This document shows, in pieces, positions 1 to 9,352 of a DNA stretch of 64,000 nt. Numbering within the stretch: the stretch's first letter is position 1; every line of letters begins with the position of its first letter. The DNA lies in assembly GCF_012927485.1 (NCBI RefSeq), contig NZ_JABBPC010000024.1:1-64000 (forward strand), written 5' to 3'. The notes below the pieces were generated by a model. It had not been told where the DNA came from, did no database searches, and saw only the letters and a program-made list of their open reading frames with translations. This stretch comes from Polaromonas sp. Its GTDB lineage: Bacteria; Pseudomonadota; Gammaproteobacteria; Burkholderiales; Burkholderiaceae_C. Both the position numbers and the translations under genes were made by a program.

Positions 1-2158
1 AATCATCAATCTGGAATTTGGACAAATGTTGCGAGACTTGGAGTTCTTCACATCTGCCGTGAAATTTCCACAGCCATAGGGGCCGCCTCAACGTGTCAAA
101 TATGTACGCAGGGATCATCCAATAACCTATGGCGGCTAACAACAAAGTTACGAAAAAGAAAGAGGGAGTCTTATCCGTAGGAGCGTACCAATATGCCGTC
201 CCCACAGCGATCAGATACGTGATGAAGAGTGCCCATTTAAGCAGTTGCGTCGCGTTTTCAGCGCTGCGCAGGGCCTTTTCCATACGCAAATCAATATTAG
301 CGTTAGCAGCGACCTCAATTTCACTCAATCGATTAGCGAGGTCACCAATCTGCCCATCACGTAACGTAACCGCTTTCTCAGCCGCTTGTCTCTGGTGCGC
401 ATGGGCTTCTTCAAGTCGCAATATTTGACTTTGCCGTTCAAACTCTTCATCCGCATGGCGTTTAGTCGCCACCGCAAGCGCTTCACTATGCTCCCGCGTC
501 AATGCCGCCTCCCGCTGTTCGGCTATGGTCCGAACCTCTTCCGCCGTACTCAACCGAACAACTTCAAGTAGATCATCCACGTTATCCAACCTGATCAAAC
601 TCGGAAAGGCCATAGTGGACTGCACCAAACAGCGTTGGGCGCGTTGATCACGCATCAACGCCATGAAAATCTCCGCTTTTTTTGGATCAAGCTCCGTGAG
701 GTACTGCCTCACCTTACTTACCAAATCAGTTTGCGGATTCATCACGTAGGAGCAGTTCGCAATTAACTTCTTCCGCGAAAGATTGCCGAGATTGCCTCCA
801 ACCGCAAACCACAGATACCCCGCCAATCGCCGATCGGTCAAGGCAGCGGGAACATCGTCTCTTTTCAGCAGGTTCTTGTAGACGACAAAACTGCTGGACT
901 TGGAAGCAACAACATCATTGCGCGTAACGAACAGCCATTTCGCGTCAGCAATTGACTTCGCATGCTGTATAGCTCCACGCAAACGAAGCACAGTCGCGAT
1001 TGATCGCGCGTCTCGTATCCGTCGTTCAAGATTAGTATGGAGTGGTCCAATCGTATTCCGCAATCCTTCTTCAGTCGCAAGGTCACAAAAAACAAACAAG
1101 TCTTCAATGGCGCAGGTATTTGCATCCAGGATTTCGAAACCCATTGTGACTAGCTGCGACTCCAAATTGTCGAGAGTCGCACGTGCATAGCCCGCGTGAC
1201 TAGAGTCACTGCGAATTCTGTTGCCTAGTGGGCCGAAAGGTGTTTCACCTCTTTGCATTGCCTCCAACGGACCGCGAAGCGTGCCCTTCATTTCCGCAAC
1301 AACATGAGCAAAGACGACCTTCCGTATTCCGGCCTTTTCGATCAATGCGAACAGGTCTTTAGAGAAATCGTGCAATTCAGGAGTACTGAGGTCTAAGAAG
1401 TCAAGGATCAGGGGGCCGTCGAACGACATCGAAATGTTGTTTAAGGCAGCCGAAGAACTTGGCACCTGCAACGTGAGCACCACCTCAGCAATAAGCGCAC
1501 CACCCGTGAGCCGCGTTATTAGGTCGGCGCCAGATCCACCTTGCTCAATCGTCTGAAGTGCAAAGGCTGCAGACAGTACATCAAGAGCTTGATCCAGGTG
1601 AACTGCATCCTGTTCATCATCTACAACATCATTGAGAACAAGCTTCTTTCCTTTGTAGTAGTTTTTCTCGCGTCGATCCACGAAGCTCAAAAAATCAACG
1701 CTTGTTAGTCTCTTCAAAAAGGCATTTTGCAAAGAATCATCGGGTACATGTATGTCAATTTTCTTTAGCGACTCTGATGCAAATTGGCTAAACGATGCCA
1801 GCAGCTGATTTATTCCAGAGTCATTCAATGGAGTTTCCACATGTGGGGAGGGTTCAACCCGATATGTATGTGGCTCACCTGGGTCGATTCGCAACAATCT
1901 AAACTCCGCGAGCTTCTCTGCTAGGCCAGCCGCAACAAGCGGACTCATTGGGATGTCATAGGCTTTCTCAACCGCGCTCGAAAACTCCGCTGGGTCAAAG
2001 CGCCTGTTTGCGCGTTTCGCGAGAATAGGAACGAACAATGGCACCAGCCCGGCCACTAAGTCACCTGTCTTTGAATAGGCTTCTTCGACAAATGCGAAGG
2101 CAACTAACTCTCTGGGACTTATCGCCCCGTTGTTTCCGGTTAAATCAACATTTGTCAT
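1..2158 (-). CDS. Unrecognised coiled-coil membrane protein downstream of hsdS (3' end beyond window)
   Basis: An open frame starts at ATG 2158 (good ribosome site GGATG just upstream) and runs without a stop to base 1, giving at least 719 residues; the C-terminus is outside the window. I do not recognise the family. Residues 245-450 alternate hydrophobic strands with conserved-looking acidic residues (D253, D256, E289, D383 in a RDARS motif, D415 after VTRN, D442), a layout that resembles PIN-like nucleases; this is inference only. Residues 535-625 are Glu/Ala/Arg-rich and look like a coiled coil. Two hydrophobic segments follow at about 643-659 and 666-684, so the protein should be anchored in the membrane with its large N-terminal part on one side. 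It lies 27 bp after hsdS on the same strand and is probably co-transcribed with it. Its sequence is visibly AT-richer than the core genes to the right, suggesting transfer. That it is a real gene is well supported; its function is unknown. Confidence 0.8.
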   Translation of the reverse strand, partial: MTNVDLTGNNGAISPRELVAFAFVEEAYSKTGDLVAGLVPLFVPILAKRANRRFDPAEFSSAVEKAYDIPMSPLVAAGLAEKLAEFRLLRIDPGEPHTYRVEPSPHVETPLNDSGINQLLASFSQFASESLKKIDIHVPDDSLQNAFLKRLTSVDFLSFVDRREKNYYKGKKLVLNDVVDDEQDAVHLDQALDVLSAAFALQTIEQGGSGADLITRLTGGALIAEVVLTLQVPSSSAALNNISMSFDGPLILDFLDLSTPELHDFSKDLFALIEKAGIRKVVFAHVVAEMKGTLRGPLEAMQRGETPFGPLGNRIRSDSSHAGYARATLDNLESQLVTMGFEILDANTCAIEDLFVFCDLATEEGLRNTIGPLHTNLERRIRDARSIATVLRLRGAIQHAKSIADAKWLFVTRNDVVASKSSSFVVYKNLLKRDDVPAALTDRRLAGYLWFAVGGNLGNLSRKKLIANCSYVMNPQTDLVSKVRQYLTELDPKKAEIFMALMRDQRAQRCLVQSTMAFPSLIRLDNVDDLLEVVRLSTAEEVRTIAEQREAALTREHSEALAVATKRHADEEFERQSQILRLEEAHAHQRQAAEKAVTLRDGQIGDLANRLSEIEVAANANIDLRMEKALRSAENATQLLKWALFITYLIAVGTAYWYAPTDKTPSFFFVTLLLAAIGYWMIPAYIFDTLRRPLWLWKFHGRCEELQVSQHLSKFQIDD

Positions 2159-2185
2159 ACCTATTTCATCCTTTTGGTTCGCAGT

Positions 2186-3562
2186 TCAATAAGAAAAACA
2201 TTTCATCAAAACCGTCTGCCGAAGACTCTTGGCACGCGTCAAATTGCTGTCGACTTCCACCTCAACGCCGCGAATAAGGGACAGGCGTCGGTCAACTTCA
2301 GCAAGGATACGGTGCTGCTCTTTCAAAGGCGGCACGGGAATGGCGAATCGCTTAACGTCGCCGACATTGATGTGCGCCACCGTGCTCCCAAGAGCTTGGG
2401 CGCGGTATTGCGACTTCACAACTTCAGAATGCAGCGTGTGCATGAGTAGGCCACTTGAAAAGCCAGCAGATGAGCGCAACAGCATCACACGCTGACCAAG
2501 GCAGGGGGTCATTTGGTCTGGAATCATGATTGCGGTGCCAATTGTTCCCTCGCGGGCAAACACGATGTCACCGGCGCGTGGCGCAAGGCGAGAAATTCGA
2601 TCCTGAAAAGTAGCCTGATCAACATACCGTGCTCGTTCCTTAACAAGCCCCTCCGCTGTCATCCATGTGGTGTCAATACATGGGAAACCATCATCTTGAA
2701 ACCGAGCAGTACTGTGGGGGCAATCTACGATCTGCTCGCAGAGCATCTCTACTGCTGCCCAAACCCATCCACTTGGCAAGTCGCCCAGATTTTCAGTGTG
2801 TAATGGCGCGAGCTCCTTGTACTGGCCCTTCCCTTTCCACTCTTTACGCCGCGCCTCAAGAATCCGCTGCAGAAGCTGCCTACCAGCCTCAAAGCTGCGC
2901 CCTTCCCGGTGGGCTAGTTCGGCTTCTGTGGGGACGAGGCGGCCTTCCACGGCGTCTTTGAGGACGGAGGCTTTGTAGCGTTTGAGGTTGGCCTTGACGC
3001 GTTTCAGGTTGGCGACGGCTTCGTCGAGGCGGGAGAACTGCTTTTCGAGTTCGGCGACGATTTCACGCTGTTGCTCAATGTCTGGCAATGGGATCCGTTG
3101 GTCTTCGAGGAACGCGCTTGGCACTCGACGAAGTCCAACAGCTCCGGTCATGTGGCCGGACGCTTCTTTGCGGAATGTCTGGCTGGACACGAAGTAGTAG
3201 ATGTACCGTGCGTCAACGCCAGAACGCGGGCGAAGAACGTGAAACTCAGTCGAGCCAAAGCCAACGCTGTTTACCAGCATGCGGGCAATGGCCATCTTGC
3301 CGTTTTCCATGCACGGGGTGACCTTGGCAAACAGGATGTCGCCGTCACGGAAATGTGTGTAACCTTTTTTGACATCCGCGTATTTGCGAATGGTCGATAC
3401 ATCAATGCCGCCAGACAGCGCTTCGACCGCAGCCATCGGAACGAATGACACGTCCAAGTCATCATTCAGTGAACTGCGGTCAAGCTTGGGATTGACCTCC
3501 ACTGCTTGGGACAGAGGCACGATGTGCGCGGCGGCGATCACATCATCAGGTACAACACTCAC
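2186..3562 (-). CDS. hsdS: Type I restriction-modification specificity subunit HsdS
   Basis: This is the DNA-recognition subunit that would direct a type I methylase/endonuclease complex to a bipartite target. The 458 residues show the usual two-fold layout: target recognition domain 1 (about 5-160, with the FAKVTPCMENGK signature near 78-89), a central helical spacer (about 161-215, EQQREIVAELEKQF), domain 2 (about 262-410, opening with LPSGWVW), and a C-terminal helical repeat with PPLKEQHRILAEVDRR. The start is GTG 3562, overlapping the stop of the 44-aa ORF as GTGA, which implies translational coupling. The N-terminus is slightly short: domain 1 lacks the LPxGW opening seen in domain 2. 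The partner hsdM is not in the window; if present it should lie beyond base 1. Family assignment is secure; the recognition sequence cannot be read from this. Confidence 0.93.
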   Translation of the reverse strand: MSVVPDDVIAAAHIVPLSQAVEVNPKLDRSSLNDDLDVSFVPMAAVEALSGGIDVSTIRKYADVKKGYTHFRDGDILFAKVTPCMENGKMAIARMLVNSVGFGSTEFHVLRPRSGVDARYIYYFVSSQTFRKEASGHMTGAVGLRRVPSAFLEDQRIPLPDIEQQREIVAELEKQFSRLDEAVANLKRVKANLKRYKASVLKDAVEGRLVPTEAELAHREGRSFEAGRQLLQRILEARRKEWKGKGQYKELAPLHTENLGDLPSGWVWAAVEMLCEQIVDCPHSTARFQDDGFPCIDTTWMTAEGLVKERARYVDQATFQDRISRLAPRAGDIVFAREGTIGTAIMIPDQMTPCLGQRVMLLRSSAGFSSGLLMHTLHSEVVKSQYRAQALGSTVAHINVGDVKRFAIPVPPLKEQHRILAEVDRRLSLIRGVEVEVDSNLTRAKSLRQTVLMKCFSY

Positions 3563-3614
3563 GCCGCCAACTCCCGGTTCATCGCCTCAAGCACCTTAGT
3601 CAATTCCGCGCCAA
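3556..3614. repeat. 59-bp direct repeat, copy 1 (hsdS side)
   Basis: This copy matches 4862-4920 in the same orientation over 59 bp with three mismatches by eye. It covers the end of the 44-aa ORF and the GTGA junction into hsdS. The two copies lie 1306 bp apart and bracket the DUF4062 gene. Confidence 0.85.
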
Positions 3615-3693
3615 CCAGTCGGACCACTCGGGCCATGCCGCCTTTCTGGGCGAAGAGAAAGAGGTAGCCTGCTGTGTATTCGCGCATGTTCAT
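3559..3693 (-). CDS. 44-aa ORF copying the HsdR C-terminus
   Basis: The ORF runs from ATG 3693 (ATGA overlap with the stop of the DUF4062 gene) to TGA 3559 (GTGA overlap with hsdS). Its last ~30 residues align without gaps to the end of HsdR: FAQKGGMARVVRLVGAEL here against FAQEGGIGKVHQLFGAEL there, followed by an almost identical KVLEAMNRELAA ending in both. The last ~59 bp are nearly identical to the hsdR end, while upstream only protein similarity remains. It is therefore probably the tail of a different hsdR allele left after recombination placed the DUF4062 gene between hsdR and hsdS. It could be translated through coupling and keep hsdS expression linked, or be a relic. A function of its own is not supported. 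Confidence 0.6.
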   Translation of the reverse strand: MNMREYTAGYLFLFAQKGGMARVVRLVGAELTKVLEAMNRELAA

Positions 3694-4868
3694 TTTTTCT
3701 TTTCAGTCTGATTGGCCAGCCACGCTTGGCCTTGCGCGGTGAGGCGGTATTTTTGTTGGGGGCTACGGGGGGAGTCTGGATGCGTCATTTCCAACAGGCC
3801 TTGGTCCATCAATGGCTGGATGACTTGGTCCCTGAACTTGGTCCGGTTGGTCCGATTGACCACGGCCATCAAATCGGTTAAGGCCGCGCCAGTGCTGGCT
3901 TTTGCGAGGATTTCGACTTGGTCCCCACTTGGTCCCAACTTGGTCCCTGGCTTGGTCCCTGCGGTGGTCACTTCGGCACCACCTGTCGTGCCCTTGGGCC
4001 GCCACAAAGTCTGGATGAATTGCCCACCGTCTTGCCGAAACTCCGGCGCAGGCAAGCCTGCCTGGGCACACAGGTTGATCATGTCCAGCGTGCCGGTGCC
4101 TGCCTTTTCAATGTAGCGGGCCAAAAACAGCGGCTCGGCAATGCGCGGGCTGCGGGGAATGGATGCATGCGGGCGGCGCAGGTTGTCCACGGTCAGTTGC
4201 GGAGGCAACTCGCCGGGGTTCCAGATTTCGAGCCGATCTGCAAACAGCATGACCTGCACCGAGGCGTTGGAGGTGTAGTCCCGGTGCGCTACGGCGTTGA
4301 CGATGGCTTCGGCCACAGCTTCGCGCGGCAGCTCATAGTCAACCGGGGCCTGTGCGCCTGCTGCGCGGGTGCCCACGGATCTGGCAATTTTGGACAGCAC
4401 AAAATCCGGCGCCTGATCAACCAGGTGATCCACCAGGCTGGCATGGATGGCGGCAATCAGTTCTGGAATATCGCCAAAGCGGCGGCGAATCAGCTGGTCG
4501 CCCGCCTTGCGCACCAGCGCACGCATTTTGAGGTGGCGCGCGCTGTCATCACCACCACGGACATAGATCAGGCGGGGTTTGCCCAAGGTCGTGGCACGGT
4601 CAAATTCGCGTTCAGTTGGCGAGATGCCTTGGGCGTCTTCGAATCCGTAGTCATTGCCAAACAAGGCCAGGTAGAGCGTGCAACGGTCTACTTCGCTCAA
4701 GTACACCGCGTCAGCACGCAGGTCTGCAGCGGGCAGGTCTTCAAACAGGAAAACCTCAAAAAACCGAGACAACAGCGGGTCGGCGTGAATGAAGTCTTTG
4801 ACTGCCCGTCGCTCCAATGCCAGCTCTTTTTGTACCGAGCTAATGAAAATCCGTTGCTTTGCACTCAC
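3690..4868 (-). CDS. DUF4062 / RecG-like HATPase protein inserted between hsdR and hsdS
   Basis: The protein has 392 residues and a GTG start at 4868 overlapping the hsdR stop (GTGA). Residues 6-95 form a DUF4062 domain (RIFISSVQKELALERRAV, FEDLPA, GNDYG, SPTEREFD), a fold related to TIR/nucleoside-binding modules common in defence proteins. Residues 180-290 match the ATP-binding domain of the RecG-C-terminal-like group (HATPase_c_4 type): EAVAEAIVNAVAHRDY at 187, DRLEIWNPG at 211 and EKAGTGTLDM at 255. Residues about 330-385 look like a winged helix (TKFRDQVIQPLMDQGLLEM). DUF4062-HATPase genes often sit in restriction loci, where their role is not established; a regulatory or accessory defence role is inference. 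The gene is bracketed by 59-bp direct repeats, so it may be an exchangeable cassette. Confidence 0.85.
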   Translation of the reverse strand: MSAKQRIFISSVQKELALERRAVKDFIHADPLLSRFFEVFLFEDLPAADLRADAVYLSEVDRCTLYLALFGNDYGFEDAQGISPTEREFDRATTLGKPRLIYVRGGDDSARHLKMRALVRKAGDQLIRRRFGDIPELIAAIHASLVDHLVDQAPDFVLSKIARSVGTRAAGAQAPVDYELPREAVAEAIVNAVAHRDYTSNASVQVMLFADRLEIWNPGELPPQLTVDNLRRPHASIPRSPRIAEPLFLARYIEKAGTGTLDMINLCAQAGLPAPEFRQDGGQFIQTLWRPKGTTGGAEVTTAGTKPGTKLGPSGDQVEILAKASTGAALTDLMAVVNRTNRTKFRDQVIQPLMDQGLLEMTHPDSPRSPQQKYRLTAQGQAWLANQTEKKK

Positions 4869-4920
4869 GCCGCCAACTCCCGATTCATCGCCTCAAGCAC
4901 CTTCGGCAATTCCGCGCCAA
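4862..4920. repeat. 59-bp direct repeat, copy 2 (hsdR end)
   Basis: This copy covers the last codons of hsdR and its GTGA overlap with the DUF4062 gene. It pairs with 3556-3614. Recombination between the copies would remove the DUF4062 gene and most of the 44-aa ORF and restore an hsdR-hsdS junction in frame. Confidence 0.85.
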
Positions 4921-7695
4921 ACAACTGATGCACCTTGCCGATGCCGCCCTCCTGCGCAAACGGGGAGTAGTCAAAGTCGTCGGGTTCGATGCCAAGGTTT
5001 GCGGCGATGTGATCACGGATCATTTCTAGCCAGTGCAGTTGTTCGGGGGTGAAGGAGGTGCCGCTTTGCGCCAACCAGGCTTTGAAGTTGGCATTGACGC
5101 GCTCGGGGAATGGAACCAGCTCATTGTCCTGGTGCATGGCGAAGCGCACCAGGCTGACCAGGTCGGTCAGGATGCGGCGGCGGTTGTCGCCTTTGACTTT
5201 CGTTTTGTCCAGCGCGACGTAGGCTTGCCAGAGCTGGCCCTCGGTCCACAGGTGCGGCGGGGCTTGCAGGGCGTCGGCCAAAGTCTTGAGCGCTTCAAAC
5301 GTCAGGGGTTCAGGGGAACGCTGCGGGCGACTATAAAGAATTTGCAGGGCGGTGATTTCGTCTTTGTGATCGGCGATAAAGCGCTCAAAGGAGTCAACCG
5401 TGCCTTGGGCCCGGTCACGGGCGGCTTCGCTAAAGTTGGCCTCAATCAACATATCTTGCGTGACGGTGTCGATGATTTGCTCGGCCTTCTTTTTCAAGTC
5501 GATCAAAAGGTTCCGCAGCGCCGGGTCGCACAGGGGTTTGGTGGCGTTGGTCAAGCGCTCTTCGACCCGCTCCGGGTGATCGGCGGCCAGGTCGGGGTCG
5601 AGCGCGTCCACAATGCCGCGCGCCAGGTCTTTCAGGGAATAGCCGCCGCTGGCTTGCATGATCTTGAGTCGGTCGGGCTCGGTCAGTTCGCGGTCGAGCC
5701 GGGCCAGGCGGGCGGCGACGCTGGACAGCACTTCGGGTTCCACATTGCCCAACGCCACGGCTTGCAGCAGTTTGTCGAAAGGCACGGACTTTTTCTGGTC
5801 CATGGGGGCGGAGTCGGTTTTGTCTTGCTCGCATACGCCAACGCAATCGACGATGACGAAGTGGTCTTTGGCTTTGGCGTCGGGCGTCACGGCCTGCAAG
5901 TCGGTGGGCGCGATGATGCGCACGCCACGGCCTTTCATCTGCTCGAAGAAGTTGCGGCTTTTGACCGAGCGCATGAACATCACAATTTCGACCGGCTTGA
6001 TGTCGGTGCCGGTGGCGATCATGTCCACGGTGACGGCGATGCGCGGAAAGTAGCTGTTGCGAAAGGCGTTGATCAGGTTCTCGGGCTTTTCGCCGGTGGT
6101 GCGGTAGGTGATCTTTTGGGCAAAGTCGTTGCCCTTGGCAAACTCTTCGCGCAGGATTTCGACAATCTTCTCGGCGTGGTTGTCGTCCTTGGCAAACACG
6201 ATGGTCTTGGGCACCTCGGTACGGCCGGGGAATATCTCGGTGAAGAGCTTGTCGCGGAAGGTGCGGGCTATGGTGCGGATCTGATCCGGGGTTTGCACGG
6301 CGCGGTCCAGCGCGTCGGCGTCGTAGGCCATGTCTTCGTCCAGCTCTTGCCAGCGGGTTTTGCGGTCAGGCGGTCGCGGTAGCCGACGGAGTAACCGGCC
6401 TCGACCTGACTGCCGTGTTCGCTCACCTGGGTGCGGATGCGGTACACGTCGTAGTTGACATTGACGCCATCGGCCACGGCCTGCTGGTGGCCGTATTCCA
6501 TGACCAGGTTTTGGTTGAAAAAGCCGAAGGTCTGCTTGGATGGCGTGGCGGTCAGGCCGATGAGGTAGGCGTCAAAGTATTCCAGCACCTGACGCCACAG
6601 GTTGTAAATACTGCGGTGCGCTTCGTCGGTGACGATGATGTCAAAGGTTTCAATCGGGAAGCTGGGGTTGTAGCCAATGGGTTCGGGTTTGGCGAACAGC
6701 TTGCCAAGACCATCGACGCTCTGCTCGTCGTCTTCGGGCGCCAGTTCTCGGCCTTTAAGCATGCTGAACAGGCGCTGAATGGTGCAGATGGTGACGCGGG
6801 CTGTTGTGTCGAGCTGGTTGCTGGTGAGGTGCTGAACAATGTATTCCTCGCCAAACTTGTAGTTGTTATACGGTGAGGTGTATTGGTCAAACTCCTTCTT
6901 GGTCTGCCGCCCAAGGTTGCCCCGGTCGACCAGAAACAGCACGCGCTTGGCCCCGGCGAACTTGATGAGGCGGTAGATAAAGCTGATGCTGGTAAAGGTC
7001 TTGCCGCTGCCGGTGGCCATCTGGATCAGGGCACGGGGTTTGTTGGCTTTGAGCGAGGCCTCCAGATTGCGGATGGCGATTTTCTGGGCGGGCCACAGGC
7101 CGTCTTCTATCAACGGTGGCATGGTTTGCAGGCGGGCTAGAAAGGTGCCAGCGCTTGCTGCAGACGCGGCAGGTACCGCAAAGCCAGGACTGGTTTCGCT
7201 GGCGGTGCCAGGGCTGGTGGGGCCGGTGTGTACAGCAGCAGACGATTCCCAGCCCTTCTCCCCAATTTTTCCGGGCAGATCTTTCAACCACGCGGCCAGC
7301 GTTTCGGGCCGGTGAAAGGCAAAGACGCTGCGGGCGCGGGGTTGCGGGTCCAGCCCCTGGGTGAAGTGGGTTTCGATGCCGGTGGATTCGTAGCTGAACG
7401 GCAAGGGCCGACGCCAGGCGGGCAGCACGCTCGGCAGGCCCTGGGCGTAGCGGGCCGACTGCACCTCGACGCCGGTGAGGGTGCTGCCTTCCTTCTTGGC
7501 CTCGATCACGCCAGCGGCTTTACCGTCGATATACAGCAGGTAGTCGGCAAAGCCGTAACCGGCGTTAAGGGGAAATTCACGCAGCGCCACACCCCGCGCG
7601 GCATGGATGTTGGCATGCGCCATATCGCAGACGTGCCAGCCAGCTTGCTGCAGTAACGCATCGATGCTGACTCTGGCTTTTTGCTCTGGCGTCAT
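4865..7695 (-). pseudogene. hsdR: Type I restriction endonuclease subunit HsdR, split by a frameshift
   Basis: HsdR translocates DNA with its helicase motor and cuts it. Two overlapping frames together make a normal-length HsdR. The first (7695 to 6268) carries the PD-(D/E)XK-like nuclease domain (D51, IEAKK at 64-68), Walker A (MATGSGKT) and DEAH box (VTDEAHRS) followed by GLTATP. The second (to 4865) carries helicase domain 2 (ITYRTTGEKPENLI, MIATGTDIKP, MKGRGVRI) and the C-terminal domain. They join at about 6365: the first frame reads RDRLTAKP where family members read RDRxTRKTRW, and the second frame supplies RKTRWQELDEDMAYD. One missing C on the coding strand explains this exactly. It is either a real inactivating deletion or a sequencing error. 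A start at ATG 7695 fits. Restriction activity would be lost if the deletion is real. Confidence 0.88.
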
Positions 7696-7837
7696 ACGTT
7701 CTCCCTGTGCGGTCTATTTTAGGTGGACTCGAGGACCGCTTTGAACGCACACTGTTGTGAGGCCGTAAGGTAAATGCACCGCTGCGGCCAATCTGCAAAA
7801 ATACCGTTTATCCGATACCCCCAACAGGAGTTAAAGA

Positions 7838-8770
7838 ATGACTTGGTTTGACGGTTTTGAATCGCGCAGTTTCGAAGTGAATGGCGCCTCCATCCATGCC
7901 CGTTTTTCTTCAGTGACGGCGGGCGATACGCCTCGCCCGGCTCTGCTGCTGTTGCATGGCTTTCCACAATCGCATGTGATGTGGCATCGGGTGGTGCAGC
8001 ACTTGAGCCCGCATTATTTTCTGGTCCTGCCTGACTTGCGCGGCTACGGCGACTCCTCCAAAACTCCGGGCTTGCCGGATCACAGCAACTACAGCAAACG
8101 CAACATGGCTCACGACATGGTGGCGGTGATGGATGCCTTGGGGAAAGACCAGTTTGACCTGTGCGGTCACGACCGTGGCGGGCGCGTGGCTCACCGGCTC
8201 GCGCTGGACCACGCGTCGCGTGTGAAAAGGCTTTGCGTCATCGACATCGCGCCCACGCTGGACATGTACGAGGGCCGGAGCATGACGCAGCCGTACATGG
8301 AATTCGCCCGCGCTTACTACCACTGGTTTCACATGCTTCAGCCCTCACCGCTGCCTGAGATCATGATGGGCGCCAACCACCCGGAAACCGCCCGAGCCTA
8401 TCTGCACGCCAAACTGGGGGGTTGGGGCAGCATGGGACTGGACTACATCGAGCCCCACGCCCTGGCCGAATACGAGCGCTGCTTTTGCAACGCCGAAGCG
8501 CTCCACACGGCGTGCGAAGACTACCGGGCCAGCGCCGCTATCGACCTGGCGCATGACCGCGAAAGCCGTGCGCAGGGCCTGAAGGTGGCCAGCGATATGC
8601 TGGTGCTTTGGGGCGAGCGCGGCGTGGTGAATCGACTCTTTGATCCGCTGGCACTCTGGCAAGACCAGTGCAGTGCGGAGGTCTCCGGACACGCCCTGGC
8701 AGCGGGCCACTTCATCCCTGAAGAGCAGCCGGAGGCCACCGCAAAGGCGCTCCGGCATTTTTTTAATTAA
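7838..8770 (+). CDS. Alpha/beta hydrolase, fluoroacetate/haloacetate dehalogenase type
   Basis: The 310-residue protein has the complete alpha/beta-hydrolase layout: oxyanion motif HGFP at 40, PDLRGYGDS at 65, and the nucleophile elbow GHDRGGR with Asp112 in place of Ser. An Asp nucleophile followed by Arg113 and Arg116 is typical of fluoroacetate dehalogenases, and the halide-binding His-Trp pair is present (YYHWF, H162-W163). The catalytic His is in GHFIPEE near the end. Such enzymes hydrolyse haloacetates to glycolate, or act as epoxide hydrolases when halide residues are missing. A ribosome site (CAGGAG) precedes ATG 7838. It is followed after 15 bp by the OsmC gene on the same strand. 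Family is secure; the natural substrate is inferred. Confidence 0.85.
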   Translation: MTWFDGFESRSFEVNGASIHARFSSVTAGDTPRPALLLLHGFPQSHVMWHRVVQHLSPHYFLVLPDLRGYGDSSKTPGLPDHSNYSKRNMAHDMVAVMDALGKDQFDLCGHDRGGRVAHRLALDHASRVKRLCVIDIAPTLDMYEGRSMTQPYMEFARAYYHWFHMLQPSPLPEIMMGANHPETARAYLHAKLGGWGSMGLDYIEPHALAEYERCFCNAEALHTACEDYRASAAIDLAHDRESRAQGLKVASDMLVLWGERGVVNRLFDPLALWQDQCSAEVSGHALAAGHFIPEEQPEATAKALRHFFN

Positions 8771-8785
8771 CCCAGCGAGCTGACC

Positions 8786-9283
8786 ATGTCGACTTACTCC
8801 GTAGAGGTTGTATGGCATCGCGCAGATGCAGAGTCTGACCGGGATTTTTTGGCCAACCGTTACAGCCGCCGCCATCTGCTGCGTTTTGACGGCGGCCTGG
8901 AAGTACCGGGCTCTTCGTCACCGCAGGTGGTGCCGCTGCCCTGGTCGGATGCGTCGGCGCTAGACCCTGAGGAGGCGTTTGTCGCATCACTGTCGAGCTG
9001 TCACATGCTCTGGTTTCTATCGATTGCGGCCGAGCGCAAGTTTTGCGTGTCCCGCTACGCGGATGCGGCAACCGGCCTGATGGAAAAGAACGCGGACGGG
9101 AAAGTAGCCATTACCGTTGTGACGCTGCGGCCCGAGGTGCTATTTTCCGGAACCCCGTTGCCCACGCGGGAGGCGCTTGACCAGCTTCACCACGCAGCGC
9201 ATGACGCTTGCTATCTTGCCAATTCAGTGAAAACTGAAGTGCGCTGCGAGCCGGTCTATAGTGCGCGCCAGCCCGGTGGCTGA
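8786..9283 (+). CDS. OsmC family peroxiredoxin-like protein
   Basis: The 165-residue protein has the OsmC fold markers: LDPEEAFVASLSSCHML with the first reactive Cys around residue 73, and the second Cys in HDACYLANS near the C-terminus, followed by a V(K)TEVRCEP ending. OsmC/Ohr proteins reduce organic peroxides with this Cys pair in the cytoplasm. Which subgroup it belongs to is not certain; it lacks clear Ohr hallmarks. It sits 15 bp behind the dehalogenase-like gene and is probably co-transcribed. Confidence 0.88.
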   Translation: MSTYSVEVVWHRADAESDRDFLANRYSRRHLLRFDGGLEVPGSSSPQVVPLPWSDASALDPEEAFVASLSSCHMLWFLSIAAERKFCVSRYADAATGLMEKNADGKVAITVVTLRPEVLFSGTPLPTREALDQLHHAAHDACYLANSVKTEVRCEPVYSARQPGG

Positions 9284-9352
9284 ACCTCGCGCGCCCGCCG
9301 ACGGTATTCAAAATCCCCGGGAGCACAATTCACAGTCCAACGAAGGAAGCAA

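Noticed and set aside
6355-6372. Programmed frameshift in hsdR
   Set aside because: No slippery heptamer or downstream structure; a simple one-base loss restores the family sequence.
5033-6382. 449-codon plus-strand frame opposite hsdR
   Set aside because: It mirrors the hsdR coding strand, is repetitive Gly/Val/Leu-rich translation of GC-rich antisense, and has no family motif.
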